A DNA stretch of 64,000 nucleotides from Rhodospirillales bacterium BBD 1991-14 (GTDB taxonomy: Bacteria > Pseudomonadota > Alphaproteobacteria > Kiloniellales > Kiloniellaceae), in contig LYSY01000001.1 of assembly GCA_001657395.1 (NCBI GenBank), forward strand, positions 248,001 to 312,000, given 5' to 3'. The position numbers and the translations under genes are program-made. This document shows, in pieces, positions 42,641 to 51,167 of the stretch; positions within the stretch are counted from its first letter, which is position 1; each line of letters starts with the position of its first letter. The notes beneath the pieces were generated by a model. The model ran no database searches. It was not told the origin of the DNA and was given only the letters and a program-made list of their open reading frames with translations.

Positions 42641-44344
42641 ATGCCAGAGGGAACGCCGCGCCCGTTTGAGCGGCAGATACACCCGGGCTCGGGCCGGCGC
42701 AAAGCCCCCCTGACGCCCAAAGGCCGCCAGCTCGACAGTGAAGCGCTGGCCGAGGTTCAGGCGCTGCTGGGCGAGCGCCCGCGCCGGGCCGACCTGCTGA
42801 TCGAACATCTGCACCTGATCCAGGATGCCCATGGCCATCTCTCGGCGCGTCATCTGCGCGCTTTGGCGGAGGAGATGAATCTGCCGATGGCCGCCGTCTA
42901 CGAAGTGGCTTCCTTCTATGCTCACTTCGATATCGTGCTGGACGGCGAGGCCCCGCCGCCACCGCTGACGATCCGGGTCTGCGAGTCCATCACCTGCGAG
43001 ATGATGGGCGCACAGGACCTGCTGCAGGCGCTGCCGCAGGAAGTGGGTGAGCAGGTGCGCGTGGTTCCGGCCCCCTGCATGGGACGGTGCCACTGCGCCC
43101 CGGTGGCCGAGGTCGGCCACCGTCACATCGATCACGCGACTTTGGAGAGCCTCTCGGCGGCGGTGCAGGACGACCATCATCCCGTCATCCCGGACTACAA
43201 GGACTACGACGGCTACACTGCGGAGGGCGGTTACGCCCTCTTGCGTGCCTGTCTGGGCGGCGAGCGGACACCGGAAGAGCTGGTCGAGGCGCTTTCCCAC
43301 GCCGGCCTGCGCGGCCTCGGCGGCGCCGGCTTCCCCACCGGCAAGAAGTGGGAGATCGTGCGCAGCTATCCCGGCCCGCGGCTGATGACCATCAACGGCG
43401 ACGAGGGCGAACCGGGCACCTTCAAGGACCGCCACTACCTGGAAACCGATCCGCACCGCTTCCTGGAAGGCGCCCTTATCGCCGCCTGGGCGGTGGGCTG
43501 CGAGCGCTGCTACATCTACATGCGCGACGAATACCCGGCGGTGCTGGAGATCCTGCGCCGGGAGATGGCCAAGCTGGAGGCGGCGGGTCTCACCGAGCAT
43601 TGTCCGCTGGAACTGCGGCGCGGGGCCGGGGCCTACATCTGCGGCGAAGAGTCGGCGATGATCGAGTCCATCGAGGGCAAGCGCGGGCTGCCGCGCCACC
43701 GCCCGCCCTACATCGCCGAGGTCGGGCTGTTCGGCAAGCCGACCCTGAACCAGAACGTCGAGACCGTGTACTGGGTGCGCGACATCGTGGAGAAGGGCGC
43801 CGAGTGGTTCGCCGGCCATGGCCGCAACGGCGGCAAGGGGCTGCGCTCCTACTCCGTATCCGGCCGGGTGAAGTCGCCGGGCGTGAAGCTGGCCCCCGCC
43901 GGCATTTCGGTCCGGGAATTGATCGATGAGTTCTGCGACGGCATGGAAGAAGGGCATGCATTCCATGCCTACCTGCCGGGCGGCGCTTCGGGCGGCATCC
44001 TGCCGGCCTCTATGGGCGACGCGCCCCTGGAGTTCGGGGCCCTCGACAAGTTCGGCTGCTTCGTCGGTTCCCATGCCGTGGTCGTGCTGTCCGACAAGGA
44101 CGATGTGAAGGCGGCAGCGCTGAACCTCATGCGTTTCTTCGAGGACGAGTCCTGCGGCCAGTGCACGCCCTGCCGCAACGGCACCGAGAAGGCGGTGAAG
44201 CTGATGCGCGAGGAGCGTTGGGACGTGCCCTTGCTTGAGGAACTCGCAGTGGTGATGCGCGACGCCTCCATCTGCGGCCTCGGCCAGGCGGCGCCCAATC
44301 CTCTGTCCTGTGTCCTCAAGTATTTCCCGGAGGAACTGAAATGA
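42641..44344 (+). CDS. NAD-dependent formate dehydrogenase beta subunit (NuoE-NuoF fusion)
   Basis: 567 aa diaphorase subunit. Residues ~30-170 are NuoE-like with a [2Fe-2S] set C114, C119, C146 and C150. The rest is NuoF-like: GLRGLGGAGFPTGKKW and GDEGEPGTFKDRHYLE for FMN and NAD(H) binding, then [4Fe-4S] cysteines C505, C508, C511 and C545. This fused architecture is that of the tungsten/molybdenum Fdh1B of Methylobacterium rather than the separate gamma and beta subunits of FdsABG. It passes electrons from formate to NAD. A CGGAGG ribosome site precedes the ATG; an ATGA overlap joins it to the alpha gene. Confidence 0.92.
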   Translation: MPEGTPRPFERQIHPGSGRRKAPLTPKGRQLDSEALAEVQALLGERPRRADLLIEHLHLIQDAHGHLSARHLRALAEEMNLPMAAVYEVASFYAHFDIVLDGEAPPPPLTIRVCESITCEMMGAQDLLQALPQEVGEQVRVVPAPCMGRCHCAPVAEVGHRHIDHATLESLSAAVQDDHHPVIPDYKDYDGYTAEGGYALLRACLGGERTPEELVEALSHAGLRGLGGAGFPTGKKWEIVRSYPGPRLMTINGDEGEPGTFKDRHYLETDPHRFLEGALIAAWAVGCERCYIYMRDEYPAVLEILRREMAKLEAAGLTEHCPLELRRGAGAYICGEESAMIESIEGKRGLPRHRPPYIAEVGLFGKPTLNQNVETVYWVRDIVEKGAEWFAGHGRNGGKGLRSYSVSGRVKSPGVKLAPAGISVRELIDEFCDGMEEGHAFHAYLPGGASGGILPASMGDAPLEFGALDKFGCFVGSHAVVVLSDKDDVKAAALNLMRFFEDESCGQCTPCRNGTEKAVKLMREERWDVPLLEELAVVMRDASICGLGQAAPNPLSCVLKYFPEELK

Positions 44345-47124
44345 GCCTGCAGGAAGCGAGCCAGACCATCCATTTCACCCTCGACGGGCGCGAGGTCGAG
44401 GCCTTTCCCGGGGAGACCATCTGGCAGGCTGCGGAGCGCGCCGGTACGCGCCTGCCGCATCTCTGCTACAGTCCGGAGCCGGGCTACCGCTCCGACGGCA
44501 ACTGCCGCGCCTGCATGGTGGAGATCGAGGGGGAACGGGTCCTCGCAGCCTCTTGCATCCGCGAGCCGCGCGACGGCATGGTGGTGACCTCGGCCAGCGA
44601 ACGGGCGGAGAAGGCCCGGGCCATGGTCTTCGAACTGCTGGTCGCCGACCAGCCGGAACGCGCGACCTCGCATGACCCGGAGAGCAAGTTCTGGCACTGG
44701 GCCGCCGACCTGGGCGTCACCGAAAGCCGCTTTCCGGCCCGCGAGACCTGGGCACCCGATGTCAGCCATCCGGCCATGGCGGTGCATCTGGACGCCTGCA
44801 TCAACTGCAATCTCTGTGTGCGCGCCTGCCGCGAGGTCCAGGTCAACGACGTCATCGGCATGGCCTACCGCGGCCACGGCTCCAAGGTGATCTTCGACTT
44901 CGACGACGCCATGGGCGAGTCCACCTGTGTGGCCTGCGGCGAGTGCGTACAGGCCTGCCCCACCGGCGCGCTGATGGAATCCAGCCTGCTGGACGAGAAG
45001 GGGACCCGGATCCACTTCGAGGACCGCTCGGTGGACACGCTTTGCCCCTACTGCGGGGTGGGCTGCCAGACCAAGGTCCACGTGAAGGACGACAAGATCC
45101 TCTACATCGACGGGCGCGACGGGCCGGCCAACCAGAACCGGCTCTGCGTGAAGGGCCGCTTCGGCTGGGACTACATCTACAGCCCGCACCGCCTGACGAC
45201 GCCGCTGATCCGCCGCGACGATGCGCCGAAGAAGTGGGACGATCAGGTCGATCCGGCGAACCCCTGGACCCACTTCCGCGAGGCGAGCTGGGAGGAGGCG
45301 CTGGACCGCGCCGCCGGCGGCTTGAAAAAGGTTTATGAGGAGAAGGGCCCGTCCGGCCTTGCCGGCTTCGGTTCGGCCAAGGGCTCCAACGAGGAGGCCT
45401 ATCTCTTCCAGAAGCTGATCCGCACCGCCTTTCACACCAACAACGTCGATCACTGCACGCGGCTCTGCCACGCCTCATCGGTGGCGGCGCTGATGGAGGG
45501 CATAGGCTCGGGCGCGGTCACCGCGCCTTTCACGGCGGCCAAGGACAGTGACTGCATGATCATCATCGGTGCGCGGCCGGAGCAGAACCACCCGGTGGCC
45601 GCCACTTTCCTGAAGAACGCGGCCAGGCGCGGCGCCAAGATCATCGTCATGGACCCGCGCAAACAGCAGATCGACCGCTACGCCCATACCCATCTGCAGT
45701 TCAAGCCCGGCCAGGACGTGGCGCTCCTCAACGCGATGATCCACACCATCATCGAGGAGGGGCTGACCGACCAGCAGTACATCCAGGCCCATACCAGCGG
45801 CTTTGAAGACCTGAAGACCATGGTGCAGGACTTCTCGCCGGAAGCCATGGCGGAGGTCTGCGGCATCGACGCGGCGACGATCCGCGAGGTAGCGCGGGTT
45901 TACGCCCGCAGCGAGCGCTCCATCATTTTCTGGGGCATGGGCATCTCCCAGCACGTCCACGGCACCGACAACTCCCGCTGCCTGATCGCGCTCACCATGA
46001 TCACCGGCCATGTCGGCCGCCCGGGCACCGGCCTGCACCCCCTGCGTGGCCAGAACAACGTCCAGGGCGCCTCCGACGCCGGGCTGATTCCCATGGTCTA
46101 CCCCGACTACCGTTCGGTGGAACTGGAGGAGGTGCGCAAGGAGTACGAGGCGTTCTGGGACACGAAGCTCGATCCCAAGCGCGGGCTGACGGTGGTGGAG
46201 ATCGTCGATGCCATCATCGCCGACCAGATCACGGGCATGTACATCATGGGCGAGAACCCGGCCATGTCGGACCCCGACCAAGCCCACGCCCGCCAGGCGC
46301 TCGCAAAGCTGGAACACCTGGTGGTGCAGGACATCTTCCTGACCGAGACCGCCTGGCATGCAGACGTCATCCTGCCGGCCTCGGCCCATGCCGAGAAGTG
46401 GGGCAGCTTCACCAACACCAACCGCGAGGTCCAGGTCGCCCGCCCGGTCGCAGCGCCGCCGGGCGAAGCGCGCCAGGACTGGGAGTTGATCCAGGAACTG
46501 GCAACACGTCTGGGGCTGGACTGGACCTACACGCACCCGAGCGATGTTTTCGCCGAGATGACCGAGGTTATGCCGTCGCTGGCCAACATCACCTGGGACC
46601 GCCTGGTGCGCGAGGACGCGGTCACCTATCCGGTGGATGCGCCGGACAAGCCCGGCAACGAGATCCTCTTCGCCGAAGGCTTCCCAACCAGCGATGGCCG
46701 CGCGAAGATCGTGCCGGCGGGGCTGGTACCGCCGGACGAACTGCCGGACGCCGACTATCCCCTGGTCCTGACCACCGGGCGGATGCTGGAGCACTGGCAC
46801 ACCGGCGCCATGACCCGCCGGGCCAGCGTGCTCGACAGCCTGGAGCCGGAGGCGGTGGCCAGCCTGCACCCGCGCCAGCTTTCGGCCATGGCCCTGAACG
46901 CCGGCGATACGGTGAAGGTCAGCACGCGGCGCGGCGAGATCGCGCTCACCGTCCGCGCCGACCGCGACGTGCCGGAGGGTATGGTCTTCATCCCCTTCTG
47001 CTTCAACGAGGCGGCGGCCAACATGCTGACCAACCCGCAGCTCGACCCCTTCGGTAAAATCCCGGAGTTCAAGTTCTGCGCCGCCAGGGTCGAGAAGATC
47101 GAGGCCTTCGTCGCCGCGGAGTAG
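44341..47124 (+). CDS. NAD-dependent formate dehydrogenase alpha subunit (Mo/W-bis-MGD)
   Basis: 927 aa catalytic subunit. An N-terminal [2Fe-2S] domain (C42, C55, C58, C72) is followed by two ferredoxin-type clusters (HLDACINCNLCVRACRE and STCVACGECVQACPTG) and the CPYCGVGC cluster that starts the molybdopterin domain. The active-site pair Cys376-His377 is in HCTRLCHASSVAAL, so this is a cysteine, not selenocysteine, enzyme. MGENPAMSDPDQ and LTTGRMLEHWHTGAMTRR belong to the cofactor-binding part. It oxidises formate to CO2. No fdhD or cofactor genes are adjacent; they must lie elsewhere. Confidence 0.94.
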   Translation: MSLQEASQTIHFTLDGREVEAFPGETIWQAAERAGTRLPHLCYSPEPGYRSDGNCRACMVEIEGERVLAASCIREPRDGMVVTSASERAEKARAMVFELLVADQPERATSHDPESKFWHWAADLGVTESRFPARETWAPDVSHPAMAVHLDACINCNLCVRACREVQVNDVIGMAYRGHGSKVIFDFDDAMGESTCVACGECVQACPTGALMESSLLDEKGTRIHFEDRSVDTLCPYCGVGCQTKVHVKDDKILYIDGRDGPANQNRLCVKGRFGWDYIYSPHRLTTPLIRRDDAPKKWDDQVDPANPWTHFREASWEEALDRAAGGLKKVYEEKGPSGLAGFGSAKGSNEEAYLFQKLIRTAFHTNNVDHCTRLCHASSVAALMEGIGSGAVTAPFTAAKDSDCMIIIGARPEQNHPVAATFLKNAARRGAKIIVMDPRKQQIDRYAHTHLQFKPGQDVALLNAMIHTIIEEGLTDQQYIQAHTSGFEDLKTMVQDFSPEAMAEVCGIDAATIREVARVYARSERSIIFWGMGISQHVHGTDNSRCLIALTMITGHVGRPGTGLHPLRGQNNVQGASDAGLIPMVYPDYRSVELEEVRKEYEAFWDTKLDPKRGLTVVEIVDAIIADQITGMYIMGENPAMSDPDQAHARQALAKLEHLVVQDIFLTETAWHADVILPASAHAEKWGSFTNTNREVQVARPVAAPPGEARQDWELIQELATRLGLDWTYTHPSDVFAEMTEVMPSLANITWDRLVREDAVTYPVDAPDKPGNEILFAEGFPTSDGRAKIVPAGLVPPDELPDADYPLVLTTGRMLEHWHTGAMTRRASVLDSLEPEAVASLHPRQLSAMALNAGDTVKVSTRRGEIALTVRADRDVPEGMVFIPFCFNEAAANMLTNPQLDPFGKIPEFKFCAARVEKIEAFVAAE

Positions 47125-47154
47125 CGGCGGGCGGCCAGCCGGAGACCCACGGCG

Positions 47155-47260
47155 CATCCTTCGAGGCTTCGCTGCACTCCGCACCTCAGGATGAGGTCAG
47201 CGTCCGATATTGGGTCAGGCCTCATGCTGAGGAGGGCCGACAGGCCCGTCTCGAAGCATG
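47155..47260. repeat. Inverted pair of alphaproteobacterial-type palindromic repeats
   Basis: Arm 1 (47155-47196) starts CATCCTTCGAGGCTTCGCTG and ends CCTCAGGATGAGG; arm 2 (47220-47260) starts CCTCATGCTGAGGAGGGCC and ends GTCTCGAAGCATG. The two arms are rough reverse complements. From memory, CATCCTTCGAGAC...CTCAGGATGAGG is a widespread intergenic repeat in alphaproteobacteria. It fills most of the 276-bp gap between formate dehydrogenase and the AlaX-like gene and may act as a 3' hairpin. Confidence 0.7.
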
Positions 47261-47400
47261 GGTGGGACATCGGTCTCCACCATGGAGCCCTTGTGCAGGC
47301 CGGCCTCATTTATCGGGACGGCAAGATTCGCCAAGATCGCCGCGGACCTCCATGGTGTGATGTTGCACAGTCGTGCTCAGCAACACCCTAGGAAGGACAT

Positions 47401-48135
47401 ATGGCGGCTTACCTCTGCCACGAGGCGCCCGATCTCCTGACCCACGAGGCCGAGGTGGTGGACAGCCGCCCCGGAGCGGTCGTGCTCAGCCGATCCGCCC
47501 TCTACCCCGGCGGCGGCGGGCAGCCGACCGACCGCGGAACGCTTGCCTGGCAGGGTGGAGAGACGGCCATCACGGGGGTCGAACAGCAGGGCAGTCGGCT
47601 CTGGCATCTGCTGGCCGAACCGGTGGAGATCGCCGGCGCGGTGGAGCTGCGGGTCGATCCCGACTTCCGGTTTCTGATGCAGCAGCTCCACACCGGGCTT
47701 CACATCGTCAACGCCCTGGCGTTTCAGGAATTCGACGGCGCCCTGGTCACCGGCGCCAACATGTCGGGCGATCCCGGCAGCGGGGGCGGCACGGCGCGCA
47801 TCGACCTCGACCTGCCCGGTGCCGACAATCAGCGCCTCCGCGCTTTGGAGGCGACCATCAACGACATCATCGCCCAGGACCTGCCGGTGAACACCTTTTC
47901 TCTGCCGCTGGCCGAGGCGGCGCAGGAGCCGGGGACCCTACGCTCCAAGGCGGTCACGCCCCCCGCCCAGCCGGATGGGACGGTGCGCATCGTCGAGATC
48001 GCCGGGCTCGACCGCCAGGCCTGCGGTGGGACCCATCTGTCCTCGACCGGTGAATCCCGGCCACTGCGCATCTTGAAGGTCGAGAACAAGGGGCGACACA
48101 ACCGCCGTATCAAGCTCGGCCTCGCCGATCTATGA
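47401..48135 (+). CDS. Alanyl-tRNA editing protein (AlaX-like)
   Basis: 244 aa, homologous to the editing domain of alanyl-tRNA synthetase. It keeps the zinc ligands HxxxH in QQLHTGLHIVNAL and CxxxH in ACGGTHLSS, plus the N-terminal ALYPGGGGQPTDRG glycine motif. It hydrolyses Ser-tRNA(Ala) or Gly-tRNA(Ala). AGGAAGG lies upstream. It is translationally coupled (ATGA) to an SDR gene. Confidence 0.9.
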   Translation: MAAYLCHEAPDLLTHEAEVVDSRPGAVVLSRSALYPGGGGQPTDRGTLAWQGGETAITGVEQQGSRLWHLLAEPVEIAGAVELRVDPDFRFLMQQLHTGLHIVNALAFQEFDGALVTGANMSGDPGSGGGTARIDLDLPGADNQRLRALEATINDIIAQDLPVNTFSLPLAEAAQEPGTLRSKAVTPPAQPDGTVRIVEIAGLDRQACGGTHLSSTGESRPLRILKVENKGRHNRRIKLGLADL

Positions 48136-48881
48136 CGGCTGGGTCATTCTCGGGAAAGCGGGTGCTGGTCACCGGCGCCACCTCCGGCATCGGCCGGGCG
48201 ACGGCGCTGGCCTTTGCGCGGGCCGGTGCGGCGGTGGTGATCTCCGGCCGCGATGCCGCACGGGCGGCGGAGGTCGTGGCCGCTGCCGAGGGAGCGCTGA
48301 CCTTCCTCACCGCCGAGCTGACCGATGCGGCGGCGGTGACGGCTCTGGTGGACTCGGCGGCTGACCATCTGGGCGGGCTCGACATCGCCTTCAACAACGC
48401 CGGGTTTCAGGAGCGCCGCGCCCTGCTGGCGGATCAGCCGGCGGAGACCTACGACACCGTGTTCGACACCAATCTGCGCGCCGTCTTTCTGGCCATGCAG
48501 GCGGAAGTCCGCACCATGCTGGCTGCGGGCGGCGGTGTCATCGTCAACAACGCCTCGGTCAGCGGCCTGCGCAATCCGAACCCGGGGCTGGCGCTCTACA
48601 GCGCCTCCAAGGCGGCGGTGCTGTCACTTACGCGTTCGGCGGCCATGGAGTATGCCGGCGAGGGGATCCGTATCAACGCGGTCTCGCCCGGGCGGGTCGA
48701 GACGCCCATGATGCTGGCTGCCGGCGTCGGCGACCGGGCGACGGTGGCGGCGGGGCTGCCGGCCCGGCGTCTGGGCCGGCCGGAGGAGGTGGCCGAGGCG
48801 GTGCTCTGGCTGGCGTCCGGGCAGGCCGCCTTCGTCTGCGGCCACAATCTCTGCGTTGATGGCGGCTTTCTTTCCGCCTAG
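48132..48881 (+). CDS. SDR-family oxidoreductase
   Basis: 249 aa classical short-chain dehydrogenase: TGATSGIGR cofactor loop, NNAG in IAFNNAGFQER, catalytic Ser in NNASVSGL, Tyr-Lys in YSASKAAV, and NAVSPGRVETPM. The start overlaps the AlaX-like stop (ATGA). The AraC regulator gene follows by 23 bp in the same direction. The substrate is unknown. Confidence 0.87.
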   Translation: MTAGSFSGKRVLVTGATSGIGRATALAFARAGAAVVISGRDAARAAEVVAAAEGALTFLTAELTDAAAVTALVDSAADHLGGLDIAFNNAGFQERRALLADQPAETYDTVFDTNLRAVFLAMQAEVRTMLAAGGGVIVNNASVSGLRNPNPGLALYSASKAAVLSLTRSAAMEYAGEGIRINAVSPGRVETPMMLAAGVGDRATVAAGLPARRLGRPEEVAEAVLWLASGQAAFVCGHNLCVDGGFLSA

Positions 48882-48904
48882 CAAGGAGGCACAGTAGAAC
48901 AGCC

Positions 48905-49753
48905 ATGACACAGGCAAGGACACGCAAGGCCGACGCCAACCGCTGCCGCCTCTGGGGCGACGCGGCGGTTCCCGGCATGCTGCTGATGCAGGCCGACTTC
49001 ACCAGCCACGAGTTCACCCCCCATGTGCACGATGAACTCGTCATTGCGGCGACCGAGCGGGGCGGCGCCGTCTTCGACAGCCGCGGCGTGTCGGATCAGG
49101 CGGAGGAGGGAACACTGCTGGTGTTCAATCCGGGTGAGCCGCACGCAGGGCGTATGGGCCGCAGTGACCGCTGGCGCTACCGGGCCTTCTATCTGAACCG
49201 ACAGGCCCTGGACCGTGTCGGCGCGGATCTGGAACTCGCGCCGGGCAGGTTTCCGGCCTTCCTCACCAACAAACTGCGGGACCGCAACCTCTTCGCCGCT
49301 TTCCGCCGTGCCCACGCCGCCTCGGAGGGAGAGGCCTCTGTGCTCGAGCGCGAGTCCGGCCTGCTCGATGCCATGGCCACGCTCTACCGGCGCCACGGCA
49401 GTCCCTCTGCGCAGGAGCAGCGTCTCGCCGACGAGCGCAGCCGGATCGGGCGCGTGGTTGAGTTCCTCCGGGCTCACTACGGAGACTCGGTGAAGCTGGA
49501 GCAGCTTGCGAGGGTGGCTGAGATGAGCGCCTTTCATCTGGTGCGCAGCTTCAAGAAGGAGATGGGGCTGCCGCCCCATGTCTATCTGACCCAGTTGCGC
49601 CTGCAGGAAGCACGGCGTCTGTTGTCGGAAGGCGCCGGCATTGCCGACACCGCGGCGATGACCGGGTTCTACGACCAGTCGGCCCTGACCCGCCACTTCA
49701 AGCGGGTCTACGGCATCACGCCAGGGCAGCTCGTCAACGCCGTATCCCACTAG
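48905..49753 (+). CDS. AraC-family transcriptional regulator
   Basis: 282 aa. The N-terminal cupin-like sensor (about 20-110) has FTPHVHDELVIAATERG and VFNPGEPHAG. The C-terminal double helix-turn-helix (about 185-280) has VKLEQLARVAEMSAFHLVRSFKKEMGLPPHVYLTQLRLQEARRLL and FYDQSALTRHFKRVYGITPGQL. It likely regulates the adjacent AlaX/SDR genes or an unlinked gene; no operator is recognised. AGGAGG lies 15 bp upstream. Confidence 0.9.
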   Translation: MTQARTRKADANRCRLWGDAAVPGMLLMQADFTSHEFTPHVHDELVIAATERGGAVFDSRGVSDQAEEGTLLVFNPGEPHAGRMGRSDRWRYRAFYLNRQALDRVGADLELAPGRFPAFLTNKLRDRNLFAAFRRAHAASEGEASVLERESGLLDAMATLYRRHGSPSAQEQRLADERSRIGRVVEFLRAHYGDSVKLEQLARVAEMSAFHLVRSFKKEMGLPPHVYLTQLRLQEARRLLSEGAGIADTAAMTGFYDQSALTRHFKRVYGITPGQLVNAVSH

Positions 49754-49783
49754 CGAGGTGGCCCGGAAGGGGCCGGCGGCAGG

Positions 49784-50212
49784 ATGTCCAGGGATCACGC
49801 TACGCTGAAGGCCTTGCAGACGGCGCTCCGGGATGCCCCCGAGGACCCGGCCCTGCGCCTGGCCGTAGTGCGGGCGGCCGTGGACCTCGGCGAGGTCGAG
49901 TTGGCCCTGGCGAGCCTGGAGCCGCTGTCCCCCGGGCAGGTTGAAAGGCTGGAGGACCGGGTCTTTGTGGCTGAATTCCTCTCGGAGGAAGGGTCTTCCG
50001 AGGCCGCGCTCGACTGGGTTTTCGGAACCGAGACGCCGGAAGCCGGCCTGCTGCGGGCTCGCCTTCTGCTGGATCTCGGGCGGGCGGAAGAGGCGGCAGA
50101 GGTCTATGCCGGCGCTCTGGCGGCCAATGCGTCGCTTGAGGACCGCGCACTGGAGGAGCGCCTGGAAGGCCGCGTCGTCCGCTTTCCCCTCAGCCGAGCT
50201 CGAAGGTCGTGA
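49784..50212 (+). CDS. Small TPR-like protein, possibly a truncated AAA-protein N-terminus
   Basis: 142 aa, all-helical with alternating Ala/Leu helices characteristic of tetratricopeptide repeats (PALRLAVVRAAVDLGEVELALASLE, then AGLLRARLLLDLGRAEEAAEVYAGALAANASLEDRALEERL). From memory, similar helices form the N-terminus of some alphaproteobacterial Cdc48-type AAA ATPases; no ATPase domain follows here, so it may be a remnant or an independent adaptor. It overlaps the convergent acetyltransferase gene by 23 bp. Confidence 0.6.
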   Translation: MSRDHATLKALQTALRDAPEDPALRLAVVRAAVDLGEVELALASLEPLSPGQVERLEDRVFVAEFLSEEGSSEAALDWVFGTETPEAGLLRARLLLDLGRAEEAAEVYAGALAANASLEDRALEERLEGRVVRFPLSRARRS

Positions 50213-51038
50213 TCCCGAAGGTGCGCTCGAGCGGGAGCCTGGGGGCGGGGCCGCGGTACATCCGGGCGGTCTCGAAGACCGGCGTCATGCCGTAGCTCTC
50301 GGCAAGACGGACGGCTGACTCGTTGGGCTGGGGCGGGTCCAGATAGACGGGTTCTCCCTTGGTCTCCGCCGCGAGGCTGCGAAACAGCAGGTCCGCCTGC
50401 GCCCGGCTCTCGGCAAAGAGCGGCCCGACCTTGAACCCTTCATGGCAGCGGCGCAGCACGCCATAACCACGCACCGCGCCGTCTTCAACCAGCACCGAAC
50501 CGAAGCGCACATCACTGCGCTGAAGCCAGTCCCTCAGGAAGGTAGCGCGCGGTGCCGCGAAAAAGGGCTGGTCGTAGGTCACAATGGCCTCGACCTCTTC
50601 GGGCCCGATCGCCCGCAGGCGCGGGTCTTGCGGGGCGGCGCAGTCGACCCGGCCGCCGTAGCGGACGTTGCGATGCTCCAGAACGAAGCCTTCCTTGCGG
50701 TAGTTGGCCTGCTGATCGACGACGCCGTCGAGCCCGATGGTCCGGCCTTCCAGGCGTGCGAGGCCGGCCTGCCAGAGCCGGTAGCCGATACCTTCCCCGC
50801 GACGCTCCGGGCGGCAGATATAGAAGCCGAGGAAGCCGAAGGCCTCGCCGTAGGCGACGACCGAGATGGAGGCGAGGGGCAGGCCGTCCTCGAAGGCCAT
50901 CAGATAGCCCCCCGGATCGCAGGCGTAGAAGCAGTCGCCGTCGGCGAGCCCCGGGTTCCAGCCTTCCGCCCGGGCCCAGGAAACCGCGGTGTCGAATTCC
51001 TGCCGGCTGATCGGCCGGATCTCAAAAGAGGATGTCAT
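50190..51038 (-). CDS. GNAT-family N-acetyltransferase
   Basis: 282 aa from the ATG at 51038; the frame is open further up but the homology starts at TSSFEIRPIS. The acetyl-CoA loop is RPERRGEGIGYRLW, with FGFLGFYICRP before it. A second GNAT-like lobe with LVEDGAVRGYGVLRRCHEGFKVGPLFA matches two-domain acetyltransferases with an Acetyltransf_18-type C-terminus. It transfers acetyl to an unidentified amine. Confidence 0.85.
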   Translation of the reverse strand: MTSSFEIRPISRQEFDTAVSWARAEGWNPGLADGDCFYACDPGGYLMAFEDGLPLASISVVAYGEAFGFLGFYICRPERRGEGIGYRLWQAGLARLEGRTIGLDGVVDQQANYRKEGFVLEHRNVRYGGRVDCAAPQDPRLRAIGPEEVEAIVTYDQPFFAAPRATFLRDWLQRSDVRFGSVLVEDGAVRGYGVLRRCHEGFKVGPLFAESRAQADLLFRSLAAETKGEPVYLDPPQPNESAVRLAESYGMTPVFETARMYRGPAPRLPLERTFGITTFELG

Positions 51039-51167
51039 GGCGGCTTCCCTGCGCTGGCCCCGGCGGTTTCGGCTTGACGCTTTGCAAGCTCTCCCACCAC
51101 TGTCTCTGCGGTCTGGACGCAATCATAACAGGGGAATCGGCCAGGCAGGGACTTTGGGGGGCCGTCG

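Noticed and set aside
42373-42669. Small plus-strand frame between CoA ligase and formate dehydrogenase genes
   Set aside because: Overlaps the formate dehydrogenase start and has no ribosome site; the spacer 42374-42640 shows only a weak CTCCC/GGGAG hairpin at 42549-42566.
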